DNA from: Cardiocondyla obscurior
Taxonomy: Eukaryota > Arthropoda > Insecta > Hymenoptera > Formicidae
NCBI RefSeq assembly: GCF_019399895.1
Contig: NC_091880.1
Span: 3,038,001 to 3,102,000, forward strand
Length of the DNA stretch: 64,000 nucleotides
Direction: 5' to 3'
Position 1 is the stretch's first letter, and each line of letters opens with the position of its first letter. The notes beneath the pieces were generated by a model. The model was not told the origin of the DNA. It saw only the letters and a list, made by a program, of their open reading frames with translations, and did no database searches. The position numbers were made by a program, and so were the translations under genes. Shown in pieces: positions 33,101 to 43,400 of this stretch.

Positions 33101-34592
33101 TGACCTTCGTGATGTTGCTAATGGCATTGAACTTTGAGATCAACGCGCGCGTACCTCGCCTGGGCGACGAGTTCTCGATCGTCGAGGTGACCATGTCTTG
33201 AACAAGTTCTTCGTTAACGTCGCCCCTCCTGTCGAACTCGTCAGCAAATTTTGAAGTTTTCAACAACATCGACGCCCGCGTCCGCGCTTGCTCCTCCTGC
33301 ACGATCGCCGCCGCTTCCTTGTCCAGCTCACTGATGTTTGTTAGAATAGATAGACCGGACTTTCGTTTAACTTCCTGTCGTTTCCTGTCGTCACTCAGCC
33401 GCTCACCGCGATGAAAAAAATTCAATCTCGACAGGGAAGCGTCAATGGAATAATTCGCGGAAGAACACGCGCTCGTGCCGATGCACTCTTCTTTCATTTC
33501 GGAGGTTGTCGCAGGGCCGCGAAACACCGCCCCTCTCTTGGACGACCCGGAGTCGCGAGAATGCTCGAAAACGCTGCGCTTGTACCAAGGTCGAGGCATA
33601 GCTGCGTTCAAGGTACCAACCGGGCTCTGTGCTCGGTCCTGAAGAATCGTTGCACCGGACGCTGCCGCGTCGTTATCGTTTTTTGCGATCTTTGAACCAC
33701 CGCGAACTTCCTTCTTCGACAGCAGCATGCCACCCTGAAGAATCAGCGTGTCGTTGCTGATCGACTGCCTTTCGCCGGCATCTTTTCGCTCTTCTGTGTC
33801 CATGCCGCCGCCATCGGTGACAAGCTTTGACTGTTCCGCCGATGCTGTTTGAGGAGGCCGCGGCGCCCGTCGTTTCCGTCTGTTGCCGCTTCTCGTCGGC
33901 GTTTCGCGAACATCGACCTCCAAGATCTTCGCCGCGCAGGGAGGATTCGGGGCTCTTCGCTTTCCCTTCACGTGGACTCGCCGCCGCGCGGATCCATCGA
34001 GTCTCGAGCGTTCGTCGAGTCTCCTCGAGGTGTCCTTCTCGGTGGTAGGAAAGGTCCCGCACGAGTTGAAGGCCGTAGGTTGCAACGAATACCTGGCGGT
34101 GAGGTCTCGTCTTGGAGAGTGCACGTTGATCGGTAGCGTGCAGGCGGCAGCCGACAGCGGATTATTCTCCTTGTTGCCCGGGTACACCTTTGATGCTCCG
34201 GCAGCAAACGGGCCGACCTCGGCCGCCTGCTTGAGTATGTCCAGCGACAGCACGTTGTAACGACCTAGCGTCCCCGTGTGAAACGCGAAGCTGCGGACTG
34301 TGGTGGTGCTGCAAAAGGTGTCTACGCTCTCCACGCTGGAGTAGAGGCTGCTACGTCGTCGGACGACGCCATCGTCGTCCGGCCTCGCGCACGTTCGCCG
34401 ACGTTTCTCCACGGTTGAGTCGCGATTTCGCTTGAACCACTTGAACAGGGAAAATCGGCCGCTGCCGCCGCGCGTTAAAGAAGCTGCACCGCCGTCGACT
34501 TCGGGTTCGGACGACCTTCCTCTGCGGTCGCCGTTCGGTGCGCCATTGAAAGATGCGCTCGTCTCGTCGCCACATGCGGCTCGCTGTACCAT
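27901..34592 (-). CDS. RBCK1: HOIL-1L/RBCK1-type RBR E3 ubiquitin ligase with giant N-terminal exon
   Basis: Predicted RING-between-RING ligase of the HOIL-1L family, a subunit of the linear ubiquitin assembly complex in vertebrates. Exons: 34592-31616, 31416-31172, 31100-30923, 30622-30462, 30167-29986, 29268-29157, 29081-28899, 28357-28115, 27981-27901, totalling 1453 residues. Residues 1-992 are a low-complexity extension. Residues 1001-1074 match the HOIL-1L dimerisation region and about 1075-1134 the UBL (MTVAELKTKI...WIIGKNL). RING1 starts CPICF at about 1224, IBR is about 1290-1345 (CKTPDCPGWC) and RING2 about 1390-1453. The catalytic cysteine is at about 1403 in GCDWLVC, and the last residue is His as in human HOIL-1. 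No NZF finger is present between UBL and RING1. Every junction keeps frame. An internal ATG at 31393 would give a 453-residue form of ordinary HOIL-1L size. Confidence 0.93.
30923..31416 (-). CDS. RBCK1: RBCK1 exons 2-3: LTM-like region and ubiquitin-like domain
   Basis: Exons 31416-31172 and 31100-30923. The first encodes a helical region (NRLLRKLEGAIASGHHQQAA...) that lines up with the N-terminal HOIL-1L segment that pairs with SHARPIN and HOIP, then the start of the UBL (IKVNMYIED). The second completes the UBL (TVAELKTKIHTEF...WIIGKNLADHDEATL...FLYLVAP). The UBL of HOIL-1L binds the HOIP UBA in vertebrates; the same partner here (a LUBEL/HOIP protein elsewhere in the genome) is inferred. 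Confidence 0.92.
31616..34592 (-). CDS. RBCK1: First coding exon of RBCK1: 992-residue disordered extension
   Basis: One 2977-nt exon. The frame would run 47 nt further to a stop, but a good donor (GAAG|GTAAAT at 31616/31615) and the next acceptor (TTATTGCAG before 31416), only 199 nt away, join it in frame to the HOIL-1L N-terminus. It is rich in Ser, Arg, Lys and Glu with no globular domain that I recognise. Visible elements are FSLFKWFKR (about 47-55), two KRRAPxPP motifs (about 211-218 and 240-247) that look like SH3-type ligands, and Lys/Glu-rich helical stretches in the middle. It could also be used as a separate transcript ending at the stop near 31569. Confidence 0.75.
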
Positions 34593-36097
34593 TCTTATTC
34601 ACTCTCTCATACATATCCCGAGGCACCGCGCCCCGCCTCAGTCGTCGCGTTGCATAGTTCTTTATTTAGATTCACCCGGAACGCGCGGTTTTAAGTTTCC
34701 TCCAGTTTTCAGCTAGAAGATGCGAACGCCAAAAATCGCGGCGGGGTAGTCGAATAGTCGCGAAACGACGTTCGCCATGGTACCGTTCTCTCCTCTCGCT
34801 CTTCCTCTTCCTCGTTCGTTCTTCTGTATTCACCTGGCGGCTTCTAATTCATCCGCGTCGAGGATCTTCCACCGCGGATCTCCGCGAAGGTGTCAGCTGC
34901 ATCACGCCGACGACGTCTTCGAGCGACGACACGCGCGTCCACGCGCGCGAACTGTATCGGCGGATTTTGCGGCCGAATAGCGCGTAGTGGATGCCGAACC
35001 GGCGACAAAGATACTTACGTCGGTAAACTATTAATAGGTCCGGTGGTCTCCTCTCGCGGCGGGGTTATTTTCAAATCTACTTTGCACACCGCGCCCGCGC
35101 GTGCCACCAATTGAAATAAAAACGGAGAAATGCGGCGTTCGCGCTTTTTTAATGCGCGGCTTCCAAAAAAAGAATTAAAAAAAAATTCAAAATACTGCTA
35201 CGTCGTCGTCGCCCCGGGCCTCACGGTCGATGCAGTCAAAATGCTTTTGATTCAAAGTGATATGCGACGCCGCACGGCAGCATTGTTTCCGTTTTTGTAT
35301 TTTAACAACGCTCGCATCCGAAATATTTGAACTAATGGAAAAGCGCGGGTGGAAGCGATGAATATTTCATTGAGAATATTGTGCGGCTTATCTTGAAAGC
35401 GTAGCAACGTATCGGCAATTTATATTGATTAAATAATTAATATATATGTGTATATATATATACCGTTGAAAATATCATATTCGGGCTTATCTATTATTTT
35501 ATTTAATATGTATCGATCTGCAAGTGGCATTATTCAAAATTACTCTCCGCATTATAATTTACGAGCCACCCAGATCGTTAGATCAAAACACATATTTATT
35601 TTTACGTCGAAGTATGTCAATTCGTTATTACGCAGACGCGTGTCCGATAATCGATAAAGATTTCCAAGCCGCCGAATAAACATTTTCTGAAAGATCGTTG
35701 TATTATTACACGTGTTCCCTGTGCATTTACTTCTGTAATAATTTCAAACGTTATCTACGCGGCAGCTCTCTATTACGCTAGTTCTCGAGCTCGGGAGAGA
35801 GAGGATCTTAAAATGTTTGATTTATGTCGCCGTGTTCATTTGCATTGCGGTGCGTGCGCGGTATTATTTTTGGATTTGACTAATCCCGTGAGAGGGCATG
35901 GACTAGTGAAGCAATGACCAGGTCCGCCTCTGTGATCGCGCGTGACTCTTCGCCGAGTGAGTCACAGCGTGAATCTGAGATTTGACAAAATTCCGAAAAC
36001 GCGACACGGCACAATGGCTTCGGAAAGTTCTCTCTATGGCCTTGAAAAACCCACACAACAGGCGACACGCGCATTTTTCTCTCACTTTTTCTTTTTC

Positions 36098-36122
36098 TTT
36101 TTTTTTTTTTTTTTTTTTTTTT
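36098..36122. repeat. Poly-T tract (25)
   Basis: A run of 25 T, preceded by shorter T runs broken by C. It could be a microsatellite or the tail of a minus-strand retroposed sequence; no flanking duplication is evident. Confidence 0.8.
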
Positions 36123-37064
36123 AAACCGATTGGATGTTGCCTCGCGCCATGGTAGGATTTCCGCCGAAAATAAACTCGCGCACATCGCGCTCGCGCATTT
36201 TGGGCTGCGTTCTCTAAAAATACGCGGAACTTCTTGTGGAAGTGACAGGTACGGCAGCGTCAGATACTCAGTCGTCAAGTGTAGACTTTAATTATTTGAA
36301 AATACACCGCGTTCAACACGACGAATAACATTTGGCAAGAATAATCGTAGTTCTTTTCTTTCTTTCTTTTTTTTTTTTTTTAATTTATATGAAAGACCCG
36401 GTATTATGGAAATAATAATTTTTTAATCCCGCTTGATTATACGAGTCGACAAAACAGATCGACTTTCCGTAATTTAATAATTTTCGCGAATAGTTCAGCG
36501 GAATCGAATTGTGCTATTGTTACTTTTTTTGCGATAAGTACGATAAATGTTTATTTGATGAACATTCGCTCCTTGACGTTTGGCAAATGTACGTTAAAAC
36601 GTAGATCACATCATGGGGTCGTTACAAGTGTACTTGGGGTCCGATGATCAGCACGTTAATTTCGCAATGATGTAATAACGAAACTCGTGGTATACGCCCT
36701 TTGCATACAGAGAGGTACCGACTACACGGCGCGAGGAACACAATTACCATGCATGTAACCACCTATTTATGCGTAATGACGGCAGGACTCATCGAGTGTT
36801 TTCGTATTTGCATCGCTAGGATTTAATGCGAGAATGGTAACGCCGTTACCGCTTGAATATTTTAATTCGGTCAGGCTTGTGCTTTTAACCGAAAACACTC
36901 GGTGAGGAAACAGCACTCCATCTACCACCGGACTCTTGTGGAATCAGTTCAGGTATTGAATTGCGAGAACGGCGCTTGCATCGGTTCGATACACTGGCTC
37001 ATGGTGCGCGGTCTTAACTCTCTTTTATTATCGGAAGTTGAACTGGAGCACGAGGCTGGGTATT

Positions 37065-37118
37065 TCTCTCTCTCTCTCTATCTCTCTCTGTCTCTCCCCC
37101 TCTCTCTCTCTCTCTCTC
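37065..37118. repeat. (CT)n microsatellite
   Basis: About 54 bp of nearly continuous TC dinucleotides with a few interruptions. It gives spurious Ser/Leu and Arg/Glu frames on the two strands. Confidence 0.9.
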
Positions 37119-38087
37119 ATCGCGCCGCATCGCCACCTCTTCACCCATCGTGCGAGGGGGTTTATTTCGCGATTCCATCGGGCTCGCCCCCGCCCCGGTT
37201 CTTGGCTTTCGCCGCATCCCACGTTCTGAATACTAATCGCGACGTTCTCTTTCGCAAGCTTTCTCGTGGAGCATCAAGACCGTGCGATCATTACCATTAA
37301 TGAAGAAACCGGTAAATAGAAATGCTTCGTCGGTCGTGCATCCGCCTATCTTCCGGCCTGCGCGAGCCTAGACGCATAACTCACGATGACCGAGACGAAA
37401 GTTTCCGAGGCCGACAGTAATGCAGGATTATTCCCACCGGATACACAAGTCCGTCCATATTCAGCGATTTACAATTTTTATATTCGTGCGCCCTTAGGGA
37501 ACACCGTGCCATTGAACCCGGCGGAAGAGGTCGGCCGAAGCGAGAAGAAAACGACGGAGTTTCGGGGAAGGATATTTTATTTAGACAATCTCCGTCGCCC
37601 TCGCTGCCGTTTGACTGTGCGAAATCGAATGTAAATTAGTTATCGGGCAAATATATCTTATGCGGCGCGGACGAACGGACCGTCTGATTGGCGAAGAGGT
37701 ACAAATGAGGAGACGAATGATTTTGGATCCGAACGCCGGTTGGGACGAGCTGAATTATGAATCGTTCGTTCCTCAAGATTTTTTAGTTATGAATGGGGCA
37801 TGTAAATACGCGCGAATGCATAATAAAACAGCTGCGCAAGGGTCCGCCGCAGGTACCGGCAGTCGTGTTATTTATTTTATAGAAACGTTTGCGTCGCGTA
37901 ATCAAACCGCGAGATTAAAACGTCGTTCCTCAAGTCAAGTTGAAGCACCGCCTTTAATTATGTTCAAATTAAAATTAAAATAGTTGAACGACAAGAAAAT
38001 TGCAAAATGTCCTTCACGTGCAAAATTATTTTTTACCATACCGCTGATTTCTTTTGCACGCGATATCTACTTATCTTTGTAAAAGCT

Positions 38088-38108
38088 TTTTATTTATTTA
38101 TTTATTTA
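38088..38108. repeat. (TTTA)n microsatellite
   Basis: Five TTTA units. Confidence 0.85.
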
Positions 38109-38660
38109 GGTTTTCCTTTTTTTTTTTGTAGCATAAAATTTGATTAATGAAATTAAATAATACGTATGTACATTCTTTTTCAATAATTCAGCTACGCCCG
38201 CGAGCAATAGACAGACGGCAGATAATAAAAACGAGCATAATTCAGAAGATCACAGTAAGATTATCGTGTACCATTTTTCTATATCTCTCTTTGTGTTTTC
38301 AACAAACGTTACTTTACATTCGGCAAGCATTAAAAACACCCCGACTTTTGTTCAGACCGCGTTCCGCTGGGGTATCAAAAGATAGTAACAACGCATTTCA
38401 ATCTTAGGAAGACACATGGGAACATACGTTTCACTATCAGAGATCTAACTCTCTCTCTAAAATAAATTTTCTAAAAACTTTGCCTTGTTAAGTTAGAATA
38501 AAATTGCAAATAATTAACTAAACGATTAAACAGATTTTTAAATATGTGTTTAGCTGATCAACGTACACCGCGATGTAATAGTCACCACGTAAAAATGGCG
38601 ATTAATTGAAAATAAAATTAATTCTTTCGCCACGTGTCAACTGCGTAAGGGTAATAGACG

Positions 38661-38763
38661 TACTAGCGGAGCGCGGGCCCCGCGGGGGCTAGTAGCGAGG
38701 GCGGTAGGTGGTGGGGATACGAGCGGTAGGCGGCTAGCGGTGAGCTCGAGCCGCCTACCGCTC
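38661..38763 (+). promoter_or_regulatory. CpG-rich block with two strong inverted repeats
   Basis: Left hairpin: TACTAGC at 38661-38667 pairs with GCTAGTA at 38688-38694, with a further GCGGG/CCCGC pair inside. Right hairpin: 15 bases at 38721-38735 (GAGCGGTAGGCGGCT) pair perfectly with 38749-38763 across a 13-nt loop. The block lies about 100-200 bp before the start of the candidate gene at 38866, in the most GC-rich stretch of the neighbourhood, so it may be its promoter or 5' leader. Confidence 0.5.
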
Positions 38764-38865
38764 ACACGTACGTAACTTCCCCCACCTCACTCATCCGGCA
38801 CAGGTAGATCACGCAGCACGTAGGAAAAAGAGCACGCGGTCGCGCCGGAAGTGAGGTGATATTCG

Positions 38866-39685
38866 ATGTACGGAGACGTATCCCGGCACGAGTCACATCC
38901 TCCACTCTTCTCTTCACACGGAGAATACGGGCGAGCAGTTTCCCGTCCCTTTAAAGTAAGTACGATCCCCGTTTACGTATCATGTGCGCATCACCGGGAT
39001 GGTTATCTTAGCTCGTCGAACGATCTCGAACGTTCCTCTTCGGGCCAAGCTCCGGGCAATCCGATCGAACAAGCAGAGCGACGTATTAAATAGTTAATAA
39101 TTCGGTATAAATTCTATTGTACGACGCGTATAAGCGGGCGATTGAGCAGCGGTCACGGCGAACAACACATGCGGTATTCACGTGATAACCTTGAGCGCGG
39201 TGGGTGTTGGTCGAGCACGCAGTTAGGATGCACCGACAAATATCGTTGTTTAATAATCGTTCTCGTTTCTGTTTCAGATGAAGAGAAGCCGAGGTACCGT
39301 TTCCCATTCTAGACATCCTGAGAGGAGGAGGAGGCCTCGGATAGGCATCGGGCATCGACGCAACAACTCGAAGGTAAGAATCACTTCAGCTTTACATAGA
39401 ATTTTTTTTCTTAAGACTGGCTTGATTCACAGAATGTCACTAATTTCCATTTTCTATCTTTTTCTGTTACAGATATTACCGCCGACATTAGTAATGATAC
39501 GAACCGTAGCCGGTTCGTCGGTCGTTTCGGGAGTGCCGGTAGTTATCGCGCGTTTTTTTTTACAATTATCTATTTACGGGAATACGGTCGCGAGTTTCCA
39601 GTGCGCGGAAGGATGGCTCGTCACGTCCCATCTGGGAGGAGGAGCAGGCCCGGGGGGCATCCTGCATCGGCGGAGCAACTTTTAA
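38866..39685 (+). CDS. Candidate three-exon gene, 132 aa, unrecognised (possibly lncRNA)
   Basis: Predicted exons 38866-38955, 39278-39373 and 39473-39685 with good donors (AAA|GTAAGTACG, AAG|GTAAGAA) and pyrimidine-rich acceptors (TTTCTGTTTCAG, TTTTTCTGTTACAG). All three join at codon boundaries into one open frame: MYGDVSRHESHP..., an Arg-rich middle (ERRRRPRIGIGHRR), then a more hydrophobic part (TLVMIRTVAGSSVVSGVPVV) and a Gly-rich end. The stop codon overlaps another donor (TTTTAA|GTAAGT). Further exon-like blocks follow (acceptor ATGTTACAG at 39784, donor CCG|GTGAGT at 39831). I recognise no family. The splice-site set is convincing for a spliced RNA, while protein coding is only possible. 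The second intron is also open, so intron retention would keep the frame. Confidence 0.4.
39314..39378 (+). repeat. Diverged exon unit, copy A
   Basis: About 65 bp starting CATCCTGAGAGGAGG, passing through GGCCTCGG and GGCATCG and ending in a splice donor (AAGGTAAG). Homologous to copies B (39629) and C (40301). It forms the end of the candidate gene's second exon. Confidence 0.7.
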
Positions 39686-39691
39686 GTAAGT
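39629..39691 (+). repeat. Diverged exon unit, copy B
   Basis: Starts CATCTGGGAGGAGG and ends GGCGGAGCAAC...TAAGTAAG, sharing order and spacing with copies A and C. It forms the end of the candidate third exon, again directly at a splice donor. Confidence 0.7.
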
Positions 39692-40300
39692 ATAATTTTT
39701 TTTATATATATGTATGAAATTACTACCTTTCTTGTTCTATAATTTCAGCATCTCTACAACTAATATTTTACTTTTATGTTACAGTCACCTGCTGTATCGT
39801 CAACTCCGCTGTTGCGCATCGACCGGTGAGTTGCACGATTTTTTTCAATGCGGATTAAGGATAGATATATTATATATGAGAAGAGAAAAGCGAAATATTT
39901 AAAAAATAATAAAAGATAACGAAACAATAAAAATTAATCTAATATTAAGTCTCACGGGATGAAATAAACCAAGCGAAAAATAAAAAACCCCAATTTATCA
40001 TAGCGCAAAAACTGAAACAATTAGACCTCTCCTTCCTTTTCCTTCTATATCTTGATTTTTTGAATTTATGTTGTAAAGTACAATTTCCCGTATGAATACA
40101 AGAAATTCAGTCAACCGCGTCATGAGTCGCGGGCGCGTTTTCTCGATCAAAAATAGAAGAGGCACTCGAATGTTTTGTGCATCACAAGACAAAACCCTTT
40201 CAAAAAGTTTATACGATGGTCCTCGTCGACCCTCGTCGCGAGCAGCGCGCCCAACAGAGGGAAGGGTCGGGGTGATAGACTTGTATCGTGAAAGCCAATC

Positions 40301-40365
40301 CATCCTGAGAGGAAAAGGCCTCGGTAAGGCATAACGCATTGGCGGAGCAACCCGAGAGTAAAGAC
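40301..40365 (+). repeat. Diverged exon unit, copy C
   Basis: CATCCTGAGAGGA is identical to copy A at its start, and GGCGGAGCAAC matches copy B at its end. The donor position reads GAGAGTAAAG, weaker than in A and B. No supported exon includes it. Confidence 0.7.
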
Positions 40366-40425
40366 TTTTACAATGCGTTTCTAGGGGAAGGTTACGAATA
40401 TTATCGGTACATATATGTATACGCC

Positions 40426-40450
40426 AAAAAAAAAAAAAAAAAAAAAAAAA
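40426..40450. repeat. Poly-A tract (25)
   Basis: A run of 25 A immediately before the second copy of the duplicated block. The first copy has only a short A-rich stretch here, so the tract was gained or expanded after the duplication. Confidence 0.85.
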
Positions 40451-43400
40451 GAAATATTACAAAATAATAAAAATAATTAAAAATAACGAATAACAATAAA
40501 AATTATCATCGCGCAAAAGCGAAAGCAGTTAGATCTCTCCCCCCTTTTGTAATATTTCAACAAGTAAATAAAATTTATATCACGTGGAATCTTGAATGTT
40601 TGATTTGCCGATGCCGATATTATTACGAACGAAAAATATGGATTACGCAAAATACTCCGCCGCGATATAAGCGGACAGATATCCTATGCAGCGAGGAAAG
40701 TATTTCTCAAGCAGACTTTAGTACATGTTGGAAACGCTAACTACGTACTTCAGTTACACCGTACGTGCGCGAGATAGTTAGATTGCCTTCCCCAAGTTAT
40801 CCTTCTACATGATGTTAAACTTCTCTCTAGTTTCCATTGACCATACGTATGTTACCGTACTTGCACAATATCCACGGTGTTCGCTGATGAATATGAGACC
40901 GTGGACAGAGATTAGATTATATGAATTTGTGAGACTGTCAGCAGTACAAAGAGCTATAGTATCTTTGGCGAATTAAAAGCGCGTAAATTTTTTTTGTAAT
41001 AAATGACATCCTTTGATAGCCGTAACATATTAAAATGCGTTTGCCAGCGGCGTTGCCGTTGCGATATGTAACAATTATTTTTTAGTAAGACTGATCGATT
41101 AAAGACGAGCTCTCGATATAATTAGATACGCCGTACGAATCATAGGCGTTCGTTCGCAAAAGAATATTCCGAGACGGTGGATAATATGCCCAGCCATCGA
41201 GCGACGTTATACGAAATTCTCTCGAGATGTGAAATAAATTATGAGATACGCGCTTGCTTCCTTCGCGCCTCCTTCCCCCACGTAAATTCGATTTCCTACG
41301 CGTTGTCATCGTGAGTTTCCAACGTAGAGAGTACTCGTTTAATAATCGTATTACGTGAGGCTTAGCAATATCCGTGGCGTCAATCAGTACGGACCCATCG
41401 ACGTAATCTGAAATATCAAATCCGATCTGGCGTTCCATTAAACTGAAAGCTGAAGAACTTAATCTGTACCCGCCAATCAACTCTCCGCGATTTGCGAGGT
41501 GCTGATCCTTTTTGCACAAGAATCTTTCGCATGCATTTTCCGTCATTGTGACGTGCTTCTTCAAATGTATTAAATTTTTATTTATGTATCAAATTAAATA
41601 ACGGGAAGTTCGTTTGTCAGAAAGAAATAAAAAATCGCTTTTAATAACGACAGGTAATTATCCGTCTCCCTCCCCCAAAAAAAGAGAAAGAAAGCGATGT
41701 TAATTGTCCCCTCATCTCATAATTAAATGAAAACTCCCTCCTGGGCAGAAATTTTCTTTTTTTTCTCCAAATAAATATTTTTATTAATCGCCTCTTTTCC
41801 TTGCGAGGTATTAAAAAATATATTTAAATATACACACGGTTGACGAATGAGCTTTAATTAGCTACGGCGAAATTATGAAATTTCGCGATCAATCGCGCGC
41901 GGTTACCATGGGGGGCAAAAAGCAAATACGTTTACGACGACGTCGTAAAACGTTCACGAGCGTAAGAAGCGCGCAGGTTGGGCATATCGTATCGCAAGTG
42001 CCATATGCGCGAGTGAACCTCCAGAACTAGAAAAGCGTCAGTCGACGCGGCAGCCGGATTCCGACGCCTAAGCGAATACTATACCTGCATAATACCGGGA
42101 TTGCGGATATGCAGACCATAAAATGCCGCGAGAGGGAAAGAGGAGGATCCGCGGAGGGGGGAGGGCGAAGAGGGACGAGGGGGCAAACAAGCGCTCTGCG
42201 AGACATAAAATCCGTCGTATAAAAATTCGCGTACAGTCTGCCGCGCGATTTTCCTGCCCCGCGAAGCACCGAATGGCGGCGTTTAACGCGGGATGAATAC
42301 GCGCGTGCACGCATGCACGCACTGCGTGTGAACGCGGGCACGCATAAATACACGCATTACCTCACGGTTAGAAAGTTAAATAATGAAATAGCTTCATACA
42401 CACGAGCACGCACGCAGGTGCACTTTAATGAATTTTTTTTTCCCCCCTTATTCTTTTTTCTTTCCTTTTTTTTTTATTTTTTTTATTTTTTTTTTTTTTA
42501 GTGCAGTTTTCCCATTAAATTTCCGGTCGTCTAACCGTCGTGTTTTATTAGCTACTTTAACTCTCGCGATATGTAGAGACAATTCGTATAAAAGACACAA
42601 TAGCGAGAGGACGCTTTTATTTTACGCTGCGCGTATCCGAGTGGAAATTGATTCCCACCGTTACGAAATAATTAGCTAGCCGATTCGTGGTTCATCTCGT
42701 GGCTGTCTAGCAAAACTGTCTGGCACTGAGCCAGCAATATAACACATTATTATTAGCTATAATAACGAGCTAGAAAAGTTAGATATCTAAACGTTTTTCG
42801 CCGCGTACTAGTCTACTGTTTTGTGTTGATCTTACGCAACGCTCGACTGTCGAATTCGCCGGACCCACGGACCGCCGCGGTAGTGTGAGTACGTGCGTGT
42901 GTTTACATCGGCCGGCACCTTGCGCTCGAAGCTCGCAAGGATGGAGAACGCGCGGGTGGCGGCCGGCAAGAACCGGTCTGCCCGACGAATTCGGCAGTCG
43001 AGCGAGAGTTGCGTATGGTCAGCTCAACAACAGTAAACAAGTACGCGGCGAAAAAACGTCTAGACATCTGTTTAGATACATGGTCCGCGCTGGACAATGA
43101 CTCGACGACCGATACTAAACAGATTTTTTTTTTTTTTTTTTTAATGACTACTTTTTGAAGACAGTCGCATTCAGAAAGTCAAATGTAACAAAATGCAGCG
43201 TTAACAATGCGCGATTATCGATAGTGTATTGTCCCGAATATGAGTGATTTTTTCACGGCATCGATTTCCCTTCGAGAATCTAACATATACAATTCTATTC
43301 TCCAATAAATTTAAAGAATATCTAGTTTGTCCACCGCGAAAAATTGCAATATTAAAAAAAAAAAAGAAAAAAATTAAAACAAAGCTGCAACAACGCGAGC

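Larger units (their letters stand above)
34593..38640. other. Intergenic region with simple repeats
   Basis: 4 kb upstream of RBCK1. The first 500 bp are GC-rich and probably contain the RBCK1 promoter and 5' UTR. The rest is mixed, with a T25 run at 36098-36122, a CT repeat at 37065-37118 and a TTTA repeat at 38088-38108. Several frames of 60-130 codons occur but none has a recognisable family, a good splice context or a membrane or signal segment. Confidence 0.5.
39890..40545 (+). repeat. Tandem segmental duplication (second homologous block)
   Basis: Sequence at about 39890-40036 (GAAATATTT...AATAATAAAA...TATCATAGCGCAAAAAC...TTAGACCTCTCC) recurs in the same order at about 40451-40544 (GAAATATTA...TATCATCGCGCAAAAGC...TTAGATCTCTCC). 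Together with exon units B and C this shows that a segment of roughly 0.5-0.7 kb was duplicated in tandem and has since diverged. Confidence 0.65.

Noticed and set aside
36354..36382. Poly-pyrimidine tracts as splice acceptors of an upstream gene
   Set aside because: Many such tracts occur in this region without a coding frame after them; they are simple repeats.
41082..41564. 160-codon open frame on the minus strand
   Set aside because: Longest frame in the gene-poor half, but no recognisable domain, no splice or promoter context, and in CpG-rich sequence frames of this length occur by chance. A homology search would settle it.
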